Source: GCA-003244245 sp963712995 (GTDB taxonomy: Bacteria > Actinomycetota > Actinomycetes > Mycobacteriales > Pseudonocardiaceae). From it: a DNA stretch of 64,000 nt. A program made the translations under genes and the position numbers. The stretch is taken from assembly GCA_963712995.1 (NCBI GenBank), contig CAVQKH010000032.1, forward strand, positions 1-64,000, written 5' to 3'. This document shows positions 19,201-27,196 of the stretch, one piece after another (position 1 is the stretch's first letter; every line of letters starts with the position of its first letter). Below the pieces are notes generated by a model. The model worked only from the letters and a program-made list of their open reading frames with translations. It had not been told where the DNA came from and ran no database searches.

Positions 19201-19541
19201 CCCACACCGGCGATTTCCTGGAGAACGACCCTTACCAGGAGTGGGCCAGCGCGATCGCTGAGGAGGTCCGGGCCGCCCACATCGCGCTGCTGCGGGCCTT
19301 GACCGTCCGGTTGCGCGATGCCGGCGCCACCGACGACGCGGTGCGCTACACGTTGCGCCTGCTCGAACAGGACCGCTACGACGAGCAGGCCTACCGCACC
19401 CTCATCGGAGTCCTGTTCCACGCAGGTCGCCTCGGTGAGGCCCGCCGGCACTACCAGAACTACGTCCGCCGGATGGCCGAGATCGACGTCCGGCCGAGCC
19501 CGTTCCCGGACATGACGTCCCGAAAAATGATCACGCACTAG
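16278..19541 (+). CDS. STAND/MalT-like regulator with C-terminal OmpR-type HTH and BTAD domain
   Basis: 1087 residues. The N-terminal ATPase has Walker A VVIGAPGWGKTTAVASW (about residue 52-68) and Walker B LVLVLDDLHGV, followed by a MalT-like helical region (FDVIDVEALLRRTVG, ERTRGWPAAV). The middle 300-760 is TPR-like (many LGxxxRxRGQxxQAxxxYxEAL blocks). The C-terminus (from about 845: IQTLGEFRVIRDG) is a winged HTH with QSKKARDLLKILVARR and LWPG, then a bacterial transcriptional activation domain (LLRALTVRLRDAG...YDEQAYRTLIGVL). The DNA-binding part is thus C-terminal, opposite to classical SARPs. GTG start at 16278. Its target may be the neighbouring genes, but that is not shown. Its stop overlaps that of the convergent gene. 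Confidence 0.87.
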   Translation: MVAAYVPPPRDPVDVLAPLGRLPAEGSRAGGEHVERPSIEALLDRAASCRISVVIGAPGWGKTTAVASWSRGRPSAWLRHEDHEGIAERLLSSLSAVLTAHLPAPIEQVPPQDTDQVESVAAAICHWMQTSLHTDLVLVLDDLHGVQPDSDAARVVKTLCQRAPERVHLVLISRGELPFSLQRLRGRGLVKEIYAPDLAFDVIDVEALLRRTVGKHPAGLARRVWERTRGWPAAVHCAVEMLRGVGSDQRLAAVARLSHPGERFHAYLAEEVLGAAPSWVVQLLRRLAIVGEIQTTDEATGLADLGRQGLVQRSGPHGTWSLVAPLRDYFEHERAPGADERAALHVRAAQEYLGRGAPADALRHLLAAGDHAACTALLVDHGDAMVERGQVDAVLEATRLPTEYLDDPRVQRVLGLAQQVRGEWTQALAHFQRAGHNRQELAPALAWRVGWMAFTLGEFTEIHALIQRTRLDRRDTVDETRVLALAASAYWMCGDIGNLRRAALQTRAAARQCGAARALCSAHQAFALLAAAEGDWRQADAHCAEALRNAEEGAALLELTWIRACRAMHHFEAGEPQQALADAQIALSLSERCENPFLIAHALTTRGRARARLGTLDAAAGDFATAIGLFQRLGSRFLAWALCGLGDLHRNRGQVAQAQAAYEEALTLAEPYHDVFGLTCALTGLARIDAADDLPRARERADRAVQLGAGLRRVPTLLARGWITLMAGDRAGASADGDQAAVAARQRRDKPGLAEAITLGVLATRDHAMTANALREAIDIWQETGCHLEEAATRLVAARIGALIPHLDAYRADQILRDHGIDIDSRRIAGPLSVLIRSAPAVAIQTLGEFRVIRDGIPIPNTAWQSKKARDLLKILVARRRPTPRDQLMELLWPGVGPTVAGNRLSVLLSTVRDVLQPHPAGEAPLTAADGAVSLDRAQVSVDVEDFLAHAHTAFDAYRTGEPDATAQLLAAIAAHTGDFLENDPYQEWASAIAEEVRAAHIALLRALTVRLRDAGATDDAVRYTLRLLEQDRYDEQAYRTLIGVLFHAGRLGEARRHYQNYVRRMAEIDVRPSPFPDMTSRKMITH

Positions 19542-22249
19542 CTGTCGGTCCCGGGGATATCGCTGGGACATTGCGGGTCCGGTGGCGGCTCAGCCGTGTC
19601 GAGCCGCCCGCAGAGCAACTGCACGGTCGCCGGCGCGCCGCCGTCGGATTGGAGGACGACGATGGCCTTGTTCACCGGAACCCGCCCGTTGGCGTAGCCG
19701 GAATTGAGCTCGAAACGGCCGCTGGCACCGTTCACTCCGTTCTCGCCCACCATCTCGTTGATCTCGCCGAGGATCCGGTCGCCCGAGGGAGGCGCGTTCG
19801 GGTCCTCGGTGGCTCGATCGATGGCGACTCGGAACACGAGAGCAGCGTCGTACGCGACTGCGGCCGAGCCGTCCCTGGTGGCGGAGCAGTCGTGGTACGC
19901 ATCGAGGTATCCCCGGTAGAATCCCACTTTGTCGCGCGCACCTTGGCAGTCATTGCCGGGCCAGGCGAGGCTGCTTCCGAAAGCGAGATAATTGACCGTC
20001 AGCCCGGGAAACTCAGCGAACCCGATGTCGACCGCGAAACGATTGACGTCGTCATCCACGAGGAGTCTCGGGTAATTTCCCTCACAGCTGGCCTTCATTC
20101 CGCGGAGGAATTCCTGAAGGCGTTCAGCGCGCCCCGCGAAGAAAACGAGACCGTTTCGACCCTTGGCCTCGCAGGCGCGCCGACCGAGTTCGTTGATCGG
20201 ATCACCGGTGCCGGTGCCAGGAGACTGCTGATACGGCGCAAGCGTTGCAGTGATCCCGACACGTTGCAGCGCGGTCACGGAACGCTGTGCGAGATCGGTA
20301 CTATAGAGGTCCGCCGGGTCGTCGGAGTAGTAGACAGTCGCGGATTCGACACCCAGCCGCTTCGCGAAGAACGAGGCGACACTCGCCTCACGCTCGTTCG
20401 TGGGCCCCGCCTGGTGATAATACTGGGTCGTCCCCGTCGCAAGACCGGTAGCCGAGAGTTGCGTGCCGATTGTGGGCAGCCGGTATTTGGCCAGCGCGCG
20501 TAATGCCTCGGGCGTGGCATCGACGCTGATGCCGAGACCGACCACCCCCACGATGCTCGGGTCACGCTCCTGCTCCGAGCCGATCGCATCGACCGTCTCG
20601 TTCACGTGATGCAGGCCATAGCCGGCGTTGGCGAGCAGGACACGCAGTGGTACCGCACTGGTCTCCGACTCGGCCTGCGCCACTGCCAGTCCACGGATCT
20701 GTTCCAGCTCAGGCTTGAGCGGTCTCGGATCGGCGGGGCTCAGGATGCCCAGATAGACGATCGTGCGGTGGTTGGGCTTCTCGACGATCCGGTCATTCGC
20801 CGCCGCGATGGACTCCTCGACGGAGCGAAGCTGGTCGGCCAGCGCCGGGTTGATCCGCCCCTCGTAGACGGATCGGAGGTCGGAGAAGAAACGAAAGCCC
20901 GGTGACGCGAGACCGACACATTCACTGAACCCACTCGCGGCGACGTGGCGATTCATCAACGGGGCCCACGGCGGGGTCCAGCAACGGTTGTCCGTGGTGA
21001 CGACCCCGATGACCAGCCCGCCGACCAGAACGACGGTCGTCAGCAGCGGGGTCATGACAGGCACGCTGTGCGAGATGGGCGTGTTGAGCAGCTCATCGAG
21101 CAGCCCGTCCGAGTCGCCCCGTTCCGGCACGCGGAGCGCGAGGACACGATCGCGCCGCGTCGGCGCCACGCCATCGAGCCGGGCCAGCCACGCTCGGTAG
21201 GCGAACTCCGGGTCCGCCGCACTCTGGAGGTCGACGTCGACCGAGGGACCTGCGATCCCGTTGGGCCGGTCCGTGATGATCAGTAACGGGTCCCACCGGC
21301 TCGCCGTCCTGCCGCTGCGGCGCTCGACGCGGAGATTCCGGCACCGCTGCACGAGCTCGACGAAACCGGTCACACTGGTCGCCCCGGGATGTCGCCTGAG
21401 CAGGAGCACCGGGTACGTCGTGCGCCGCCGTCCCGCCCCGAGCAGCGAGCTTCTCCGGTAGGCGCGGCGGAGATCCTGCAGGAACGCATCGACGACGAGC
21501 TCCCGGATCGCGTCTGCGCTCATGTTCTCGGGAGTCCAGTTCAGGAATCGTCGCGCGAGTCCGGTGAAGCTGTCCGTGGTGACGAGGCCGGTGTTGCGGC
21601 GCCGGAACCATCGTGGCGCGCTCGACGTCGTGCGCATCAACAACAGTCCGGCCGACGGGAGAATCCTGACCGCCAACCGCACCCACCAAGGAACGTCCGC
21701 GGCGAGGTTGTGCGCGTCCTGCTCCCGGCGCGAGAGGCTGTATCGCTCTCTGATGAACTCCTTGAACTCGTCGTCGAGACGTTGGTTGAGCTGATCTGCA
21801 TCACCCCCGTTGCCGACCTGACTGTGTCCGATGAGATACACGAGCCATACCGCGAGTGCGTAATGCGGGAAACGCAGCCGGCGACAGTGGGAAAATTTTG
21901 CGGAAAGCTCACCGATAATCTCGTCCATGAAGCCGAGAAGCTGGAGAACGGATTGTGGAACCGAGCGGCGACGATCACCGGAAGAATCCACGGACTCACG
22001 GACCGATCCGACGATGGTACGCGGCCGCCTGCCCAGGCGATCTTCGATACCGTCGATAGGGCTGCAGTCAGACCGGACATCGACGAAAAGTAGGATCGGC
22101 AGCATCTTGTCACGCACACCGAACCGGCGCGGTCTCGCGATCAGACGCTCGACGAAATTGAGTAGTTTCGGCGAGTTCGGGAAAAGCAGGCCATCGACAA
22201 CAGCTGCGTTGGCATACCATTTCTCTGCCGGCCAGGGGCGAAACGACAC
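19538..22249 (-). CDS. Membrane-anchored periplasmic-binding-fold protein with large cytoplasmic N-terminal domain
   Basis: About 903 residues. GTG 22249 is preferred because GAGG lies 8 nt upstream; GTG 22258 is the longer alternative. Residues 1-395 look cytoplasmic with no Walker motif. One strong transmembrane helix is at about 400-420 (TPLLTTVVLVGGLVIGVV). The outside part resembles type I periplasmic-binding (Peripla_BP_6/Leu-Ile-Val) folds: TIVYLGILSP, IVGVVGLGISVDATPEALRALAKYRLPTIGTQLSATGL, FFAKRLGVESATVYYSDDPADLYS, VAYDAALVFRVAIDRA. This architecture suggests transmembrane ligand sensing rather than transport. No ABC permease is adjacent. The stop overlaps that of the convergent BTAD regulator. 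Confidence 0.78.
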   Translation of the reverse strand: MSFRPWPAEKWYANAAVVDGLLFPNSPKLLNFVERLIARPRRFGVRDKMLPILLFVDVRSDCSPIDGIEDRLGRRPRTIVGSVRESVDSSGDRRRSVPQSVLQLLGFMDEIIGELSAKFSHCRRLRFPHYALAVWLVYLIGHSQVGNGGDADQLNQRLDDEFKEFIRERYSLSRREQDAHNLAADVPWWVRLAVRILPSAGLLLMRTTSSAPRWFRRRNTGLVTTDSFTGLARRFLNWTPENMSADAIRELVVDAFLQDLRRAYRRSSLLGAGRRRTTYPVLLLRRHPGATSVTGFVELVQRCRNLRVERRSGRTASRWDPLLIITDRPNGIAGPSVDVDLQSAADPEFAYRAWLARLDGVAPTRRDRVLALRVPERGDSDGLLDELLNTPISHSVPVMTPLLTTVVLVGGLVIGVVTTDNRCWTPPWAPLMNRHVAASGFSECVGLASPGFRFFSDLRSVYEGRINPALADQLRSVEESIAAANDRIVEKPNHRTIVYLGILSPADPRPLKPELEQIRGLAVAQAESETSAVPLRVLLANAGYGLHHVNETVDAIGSEQERDPSIVGVVGLGISVDATPEALRALAKYRLPTIGTQLSATGLATGTTQYYHQAGPTNEREASVASFFAKRLGVESATVYYSDDPADLYSTDLAQRSVTALQRVGITATLAPYQQSPGTGTGDPINELGRRACEAKGRNGLVFFAGRAERLQEFLRGMKASCEGNYPRLLVDDDVNRFAVDIGFAEFPGLTVNYLAFGSSLAWPGNDCQGARDKVGFYRGYLDAYHDCSATRDGSAAVAYDAALVFRVAIDRATEDPNAPPSGDRILGEINEMVGENGVNGASGRFELNSGYANGRVPVNKAIVVLQSDGGAPATVQLLCGRLDTAEPPPDPQCPSDIPGTDS

Positions 22250-22354
22250 AATGATCACCTCGGTGCTGTCCGCGACCCCGCCTCCGTCACTACACCCTGA
22301 CCCGACGGTGGATGCGATCTCCGCCAGATCACATCACTGGTCGAAGTCACAATG

Positions 22355-22760
22355 CTACAACTCACAACGCGGTCCACCGAGATCCATGCCCCACTCCTGA
22401 GCGAATACGGGCCCACCATCGATTAGGCGGCTCCCGCACGTCCACGCATTGCGGCAGTCCTTCCCGGCCATGACGCAGGCAGCGCTGATCCACTCCAAGC
22501 CGGTGGCACGCAAATTGATCAGGGCGCGGGTAACGAGGTTGTAGGACTGCGCCACGAGCCCGGCCGCCGTACGCTTCGGCGGCCGTGACCGGCCGGGGAA
22601 GACTCTGGCGAGCGGGAGGTACTGCGCGCGGCTGAACTCGGCGCGGCGACCGCAAGACGTCAATGACGACGGCGCCCGACGATGCCGGTGGCCACCAGAA
22701 ACGTTCGACGCGGGACGGGATCGTCCTCCGGTGGTGCACTGGTGGTGCTCACCCTAGGTG
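22355..22760 (-). pseudogene. Decayed XRE-type regulator remnant (C-terminal part)
   Basis: Three minus-strand frames hold ordered pieces of one protein: VPRRTFLVATGIVG (about 22670-22710), RRAEFSRAQYLPLARVFPG (about 22605-22650), PVTAAEAYGGRA, then AGLVAQSYNLVTRALINLRATGLEWIS (about 22490-22565). This is the order seen in the C-terminal half of Streptomyces/Amycolatopsis XRE regulators (RRxFLxATG ... RAEFxxxxYxxLAxxLPGL ... LxAxSYNLxTRxLIKL). At least two frameshifts interrupt it and the N-terminal HTH is missing. It sits just upstream of cluster 1, in the opposite orientation. Confidence 0.5.
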
Positions 22761-22761
22761 A
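22747..22761. promoter_or_regulatory. Perfect palindrome CTCACC-CTA-GGTGAG
   Basis: A 6-3-6 palindrome within the XRE-regulator remnant. It resembles the TCACCC/GGGTGA palindromes in front of the three regulators downstream and could be a related operator or a coincidence. Confidence 0.3.
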
Positions 22762-22926
22762 GGACGCATGCGTAGGCTGGGACGCCACGCGATCGTGCAG
22801 GCCGAACGCCGCGGGTGGCAGGTCAACCGGCGACTCCCGAGCAAACCGCGGCGGCGGGGCGAACCACGCGCGTGCTTGGATCATCGTGAGTCCTTATCCC
22901 TGTTGCCGGCAGGTCGCGTGTGCGTG

Positions 22927-23017
22927 CACCGTGGCGTATCAGGGGCCGGTGACGGCAGCCGGTGACCGTTATCCGGATTGGAATGTGTCACCCCTGCCTG
23001 TCACCCCTCTAGGGTGA
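22927..23017 (+). promoter_or_regulatory. Conserved promoter/operator block of regulator 1
   Basis: Holds blocks shared with the upstream regions of the other two regulators: GCACCGTGGCGTATCAG, CCGGTGACGGCAG and TTATCCGGATTG, then a direct repeat TGTCACCCC (22986-22994 and 22999-23007). The second copy forms a palindrome TCACCC-CTCTA-GGGTGA (23001-23017) whose last base is the A of the ATG start codon. No Shine-Dalgarno site precedes that ATG, suggesting a leaderless mRNA with an operator over the start. Autoregulation is inference. Confidence 0.6.
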
Positions 23018-24555
23018 TGTCCGTGATCGGAGAAATGGGGGATCTGGCGGTGGAGCGCGCCAGAGTGGAGGTGTCGCGGTCGGGTCTGGGTGCGCAGCTG
23101 TGCAGCTACCGCACCGCGGCGGGGATCTCGCAACCGCAACTCGGTCAGGCGCTGGGCCGGACCCGGAGTCTGATCTCCAAGGTCGAGCACGGCGTCCGTG
23201 GGATGCCCGAGGCGTTGTGGACGATCGCCGACGAGCTGTGCGGCGCCCAAGGGGCACTGATCACCGGGTACGCCGAGCTGGCGCAGGTCGAGGCGGACCA
23301 CCGGGACCGGTGCCGCACCCGACGCCTGTCACCACCCACCCCGGCCAAGCTGAATATCCCGCAACGAGCCTGGTCGGCGCCTGCGGGGTGGGTGCCCGCT
23401 GGGCATCAGCCTGAGCAGGACGTAGCGTGGTCACAGACGACGCTGGTCACCGGGGAACTGGCTGAGGAGCTGCTGGACGTGGTCACCCGATTGGCGCGCT
23501 CGATCGGTCGCCGCGAGGCGATCGGACTTGCCAGATCAGTACTCGCCGCTTTCGGACTGGCCGGCATCGATGCCGACGAGTACACCCGAGTCGTCCAAGC
23601 AGTAGCCCTCCCGAGCCGGATCGATGCCCAGGTCATCAACAACCTGGCAGTCACCTTGGCGGTATGCAAACGCCAAGAGGACAGACTCGGGGCCTGCCAG
23701 GTGTTGGATACCGTGATCGCTCAACATGGACTGGTGCGCCGCCTGCTCACGGGTGACTATCCAGAACACCTACGCAAAGCATTGAACCTGGTGGACAGCA
23801 ATATGGCCTGCTCGATCGGTCATTACCTGATCGACATGGGCCAGCTCGAAGCAGCCAGCCGCTACTTCGAGCGCGCCCGCCGCGCCGCCCACAACGCCAG
23901 CAATACCGCTTTTGCAGCCTACGCGGCGGCGAGTGCCAGTTTCGCCGCCGGCTTACGCGGGGACACCCCCACCGCGCTGGACACCGCTGCCGCCGCTCGG
24001 AGCCTGGCTGCTCGCACCGATGATGCCCAACTGAAAGCACATGCCGAAGTAAGGGCGGCCGGTGCCTATGCACTCGATGGGCAGTACGGGCCGTGCATGA
24101 ACGCATCCACACGTGCCCACGATCTGCTCACCACCACCAACAATCCCGACTCGCCAGCCTATTGGATGCACCATGGCACCATCGACAGCAAAGCCAGCAC
24201 GCTCCTGGCACTCCTGGGCAAACCCCAACAAGCCGTCGAAGCCGCCAACGTCGCCCTGACACATCACGATCCGACACAGGCAGCCAGATACGCCATGTGC
24301 CACGTACGGCTAGGCCATGCTCTGGCCCTGTCCAAAGACGTCACCCAAGCCGCTCGCGTCCTTGGCGATGCCGCCGGTCAAGCCCATCTCTACCCACGGC
24401 TCACCACAGATCTGCACGCCGCCCGAGCCCTCCTGCAACCCTGGAACCACACCCACGCCGTCAAGACACTCGACGCTCGACTCGCCGCGTGCGGACTCAC
24501 CCCGATGACCCGGACAACACCAGCGCCAGCGACTCTCAATGATCAACGAGCATGA
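23017..24555 (+). CDS. XRE-family HTH regulator with TPR domain (graspetide cluster 1)
   Basis: 512 residues from ATG 23017 (MSVIGEMGDLAVERARVEV). The HTH_31/XRE domain is at about 20-75 (LCSYRTAAGISQPQLGQALGRTRSLISKVEHG). The rest is helical and TPR-like (YLIDMGQLEAASRYFERARRAAH, LLGKPQQAVEAANVALTHHDP). Proteins of this form often control neighbouring peptide natural-product genes in actinobacteria. It ends 20 nt before the precursor start, so it probably sits in the same transcript as the maturation genes. It is a close paralogue of the proteins at 28893-30437 and 33613-35118. The ATG has no upstream ribosome-binding site; another in-frame ATG is at 23035. Confidence 0.88.
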   Translation: MSVIGEMGDLAVERARVEVSRSGLGAQLCSYRTAAGISQPQLGQALGRTRSLISKVEHGVRGMPEALWTIADELCGAQGALITGYAELAQVEADHRDRCRTRRLSPPTPAKLNIPQRAWSAPAGWVPAGHQPEQDVAWSQTTLVTGELAEELLDVVTRLARSIGRREAIGLARSVLAAFGLAGIDADEYTRVVQAVALPSRIDAQVINNLAVTLAVCKRQEDRLGACQVLDTVIAQHGLVRRLLTGDYPEHLRKALNLVDSNMACSIGHYLIDMGQLEAASRYFERARRAAHNASNTAFAAYAAASASFAAGLRGDTPTALDTAAAARSLAARTDDAQLKAHAEVRAAGAYALDGQYGPCMNASTRAHDLLTTTNNPDSPAYWMHHGTIDSKASTLLALLGKPQQAVEAANVALTHHDPTQAARYAMCHVRLGHALALSKDVTQAARVLGDAAGQAHLYPRLTTDLHAARALLQPWNHTHAVKTLDARLAACGLTPMTRTTPAPATLNDQRA

Positions 24556-24575
24556 AGTTCGTCAAGGAGGCTCCG

Positions 24576-24857
24576 ATGTCGTACGACGGCAGGGTTCCTG
24601 ATCCGCTGACGCCTTTCACGAGTCGGTTTCCATTGTCGCCTAGTGGTGGCCGGGTCACGCCCAGCTCGGCGTTGCCGTCTGGGCCGTCGACTCGGCCGTT
24701 CGGGCTGCGGTATGCGGTGCGGCCGGTGGAATGCGGCAAGCACAGCAAGGTGCCGACGAATAAGACCAGGACCAAACCAACGAAGATCATAAACGATGGC
24801 CAGGTGGAGGGTTACGAGCCGGACACCGAGCATTACGTCGAGATGGATGAGGAGTGA
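24576..24857 (+). CDS. tgmA: ATP-grasp-modified RiPP precursor peptide (graspetide)
   Basis: 93 residues from ATG 24576, 5 nt after AAGGAGG (24564-24570); the in-frame ATG 24552 would place that site inside the gene. Residues 41-48 read PFGLRYAV, the conserved leader motif of putative ATP-grasp target RiPPs, recognised by the ATP-grasp ligase. The C-terminal core (about 58-93) has Thr donors at 61, 64, 66 and 69, then nine acidic residues from D74 on, suited to omega-ester rings. D74-G75 in IINDGQ is an Asp-Gly step, the preferred site for methylation and aspartimide formation by a PIMT-like enzyme. The last codons overlap the ligase start (GTGA). The gene name is by analogy with the family. 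Confidence 0.87.
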   Translation: MSYDGRVPDPLTPFTSRFPLSPSGGRVTPSSALPSGPSTRPFGLRYAVRPVECGKHSKVPTNKTRTKPTKIINDGQVEGYEPDTEHYVEMDEE

Positions 24858-25816
24858 GCGACCGCACCGTGCTCGTCGTCGCGCAGGCTCACGACACAAC
24901 AGCCGACCTGGTCGTTGATGCGCTACTGGTTCGCGGAACCGATGTCGCGAGGATCGATACAGCTGATTTCCCCGGCATGCTCTCGTTATCCGCCAGACCG
25001 GAGCGTGTCGAGTCCCCCGGGTGGCTGTGCAGCCGGGGGACTCGCATCGATCTGGCGTCGGTGTGCAGCGTCTACCGGCGGCAACCAGCCCAGTTCACCT
25101 TCCCTACCGGAATGTCGATACCCGAGCAGCGGTTCGCGGCAGTGGAGTCCACCTACGGGCTGGGTGGCGTGCTCTCCGCTCAACCCTGGCGATGGATCGA
25201 CCACCCGGCCATGGTGGCCGACGCCAGTTACAAGCCTCGACAACTGCGGGTGGCGGCACAATGCGGGCTGACCGTTCCGCGGTCGCTGGTGACGAACGTC
25301 GGCGCCGAAGTACGCGAATTCGCCACCGAAATCCGTGATGGACTCGTCTACAAGTCGCTCTCCCCGGGAGTGATCACCGAACAGGATGAGATGCGCATCA
25401 TCTACACGTCACGACTGACCGCCGACGATCTGGACGACCGGGCGATCGGGCTGAGTTGTCATTTATTTCAAGAATGGATACCAAAAGCATTCGACGTTCG
25501 CCTCACCGTCGTCGGCGAGGAATGCTTCGCAGTGGCGATCCACGCCGACAGCCCCGACACCGAGATCGACTGGCGCACCCGCTACGACGAGCTGCGTTAC
25601 GAGGTGCGCGAGACGCCCGACGCCGTGCGCAGCGGCGTGGTGACATACCTGCGCGCGTTCGGTCTCGTTTTCGGGGCGTTCGACTTCTCGGTCACTCCCG
25701 ATGGCCGCTGGTGGTTTTTGGAATGCAACCCGGCCGGTCAGTGGGGCTGGTTGGCCGAGGAGACCGGCTTACCGATTGCCGAAGCGATCGCCGAGGAACT
25801 GGTACGTGCCGCATGA
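24854..25816 (+). CDS. tgmB: ATP-grasp ribosomal peptide maturase (graspetide ligase)
   Basis: 320 residues, GTG start at 24854 overlapping the precursor stop, preceded by GAGGAG. A RimK/MvdD-like ATP-grasp ligase that joins core Asp/Glu side chains to Ser/Thr (or Lys). Visible features: a family N-terminus with a YRRQPAQF block and the WIDHPAMVADASYKPRQLRVA linker, VPRSLVTN, the nucleotide-binding Lys in GLVYKSLSPG, the QEWIPKAFDVRLTVVG strand, and the C-terminal metal-binding FDFSVTPDGRWWFLECNPAGQW (D, E and N). It is complete and of normal length. It overlaps the PIMT-like gene by 4 nt (ATGA), so precursor, ligase and methyltransferase are translationally coupled. Confidence 0.92.
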   Translation: MSDRTVLVVAQAHDTTADLVVDALLVRGTDVARIDTADFPGMLSLSARPERVESPGWLCSRGTRIDLASVCSVYRRQPAQFTFPTGMSIPEQRFAAVESTYGLGGVLSAQPWRWIDHPAMVADASYKPRQLRVAAQCGLTVPRSLVTNVGAEVREFATEIRDGLVYKSLSPGVITEQDEMRIIYTSRLTADDLDDRAIGLSCHLFQEWIPKAFDVRLTVVGEECFAVAIHADSPDTEIDWRTRYDELRYEVRETPDAVRSGVVTYLRAFGLVFGAFDFSVTPDGRWWFLECNPAGQWGWLAEETGLPIAEAIAEELVRAA

Positions 25817-26982
25817 CGTCCGCCGTGGAGCACCGCCGACAGCTAGCCGATGCGCTGGTCTCCGGTGGCGCCGTCCGCAGCCCCTGGCTGCGGCGCGCGT
25901 TCGAAGACATCCCCCGGGAGGTGTTCGTTCCTCGCTTCTACCACCGGTCGCAGTCCGGTCAGAAGGTGCTGGTGGAGGGGACCGATCCCGCGCAGCGTGA
26001 ACAGTGGCTGCGCGGTGTCTACACCGACGAGGCCCTCACCACCCAACTGACCCCGGCGCCCGATCTCGTCGATCCAGCCGGGGCTCCTACCAGTTCCAGT
26101 TCCATGCCCACTGTCATGGCCGGGATGCTCGAAACCCTCGATCTCCAGCCCGGCCACCGTATTCTGGAGATCGGCACCGGCACCGGCTACAACGCCGCGC
26201 TGTTGTGTCATCGCGTCGGCGCCTCCAACGTCACCAGCGTGGAACTCGACCCAGCCCTGGCCGACGCGGCACGTCACGCGCTGGCCGAGCTCAGCTTGCA
26301 CCCCAGAGTGCACGCCGGCAACGGTGCGGCCGGGCTCGCCGCCGCCGCACCGTTCGACCGCATCATCGTCACCGCCTCGACCGGCCACGTCCCGCCCGCG
26401 TGGATCTCCCAACTCACCCCTACCGGGACCATCGTGGTCGACCTGCGCGGCGGCCTCACCGGCTGCCTGCTGCGCCTCACCGTGACCGAGCCCGACATGG
26501 TGCAAGGGTCGTTCGTGAACCTCCCCGGAGCGTTCATGCCCCTGCGCACCCGGCTGGACAGCCCCCACCGGGACGGCGAGAGCTGGGATGTGGTGCTCGA
26601 CCAGCGCAATCCGCAACACGGAACCACCCCGGTCAACCCCGCCTTGGTGACGCAGAACAAGTCGCTGCGGTTCATCACCCAACTCCACTTGGCGGGCCGG
26701 CGCCTGCGCGGCTTCGCACTCGATGGCCCGGAGATCTCCGGGCACAGCACCGACGGAAGCTGGTTCACCACCGGCCTCCACCCCGACCACGGGCTCTACC
26801 CGGTCGCCCAGGGCGGCCCGCAACGCCTCTGGGACACCGTCGAGACCAGCCACCACACCTGGCAACACCTCGGCGACCCTGCCATCGAGCAGTTCGGCGT
26901 TACCGCACCCAACGACACCGCACTGCAATACGTGTGGTTCGACCACCCCGAGTCCCCATACCGGTGGCCACTCCCGCTGTGA
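25813..26982 (+). CDS. PIMT-like O-methyltransferase of graspetide maturation (cluster 1)
   Basis: 389 residues, ATG 25813 overlapping the ligase stop. The N-terminal 230 residues are homologous to protein-L-isoaspartate O-methyltransferase: FEDIPREVFVPRFYH, SSSSMPTVMAGMLETL, SAM-binding motif I ILEIGTGTGYNAALL, FDRIIVTAS and GTIVVDLRGG. A 150-residue C-terminal extension (LWDTVETSHHTWQHLGDP...YVWFDHPESPYRWPL) distinguishes RiPP-associated members from housekeeping PIMT. In studied graspetides (fuscimiditide, amycolimiditide) such enzymes methylate a core Asp, which then cyclises to an aspartimide. The same role is inferred here from gene order and the Asp-Gly in the precursor. Confidence 0.9.
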   Translation: MTSAVEHRRQLADALVSGGAVRSPWLRRAFEDIPREVFVPRFYHRSQSGQKVLVEGTDPAQREQWLRGVYTDEALTTQLTPAPDLVDPAGAPTSSSSMPTVMAGMLETLDLQPGHRILEIGTGTGYNAALLCHRVGASNVTSVELDPALADAARHALAELSLHPRVHAGNGAAGLAAAAPFDRIIVTASTGHVPPAWISQLTPTGTIVVDLRGGLTGCLLRLTVTEPDMVQGSFVNLPGAFMPLRTRLDSPHRDGESWDVVLDQRNPQHGTTPVNPALVTQNKSLRFITQLHLAGRRLRGFALDGPEISGHSTDGSWFTTGLHPDHGLYPVAQGGPQRLWDTVETSHHTWQHLGDPAIEQFGVTAPNDTALQYVWFDHPESPYRWPLPL

Positions 26983-26984
26983 GG

Positions 26985-27089
26985 TGGATTCTGCCGTGCC
27001 CACGAATCCAGCCGCTCGATCAGCACCGGATCTTCGGCGATAGCCCGCCAGGATCGGAGATTGTCCGCCAGGTCATCCACAATGGACAT
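26985..27089 (-). pseudogene. Truncated gene start, antisense tail meets the PIMT 3' end
   Basis: The minus-strand frame from ATG 27089 reads MSIVDDLADNLRSWRAIAED then PVLIERLDSWARQN, a plausible protein start. After residue 34 it runs into the antisense of the PIMT-like gene, where it becomes low-complexity. The likely explanation is a gene truncated by the rearrangement that placed cluster 1 here. The family is not recognised. Confidence 0.3.
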
Positions 27090-27196
27090 CGTGGGGATGG
27101 GGGCGGCGCTGGACACCTGAAAGCATGGGCCGAACAGACGGCGGCTGATGTGCGCCTATCGGAAACCGTTGATTTCCCTCGGCGCGGGCGCGGTGG

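Noticed and set aside
22660..22884. 74-residue minus-strand frame as an independent small gene
   Set aside because: Only its end (PRRTFLVATGIVG) makes sense, as part of a decayed XRE regulator; the rest is compositionally random.
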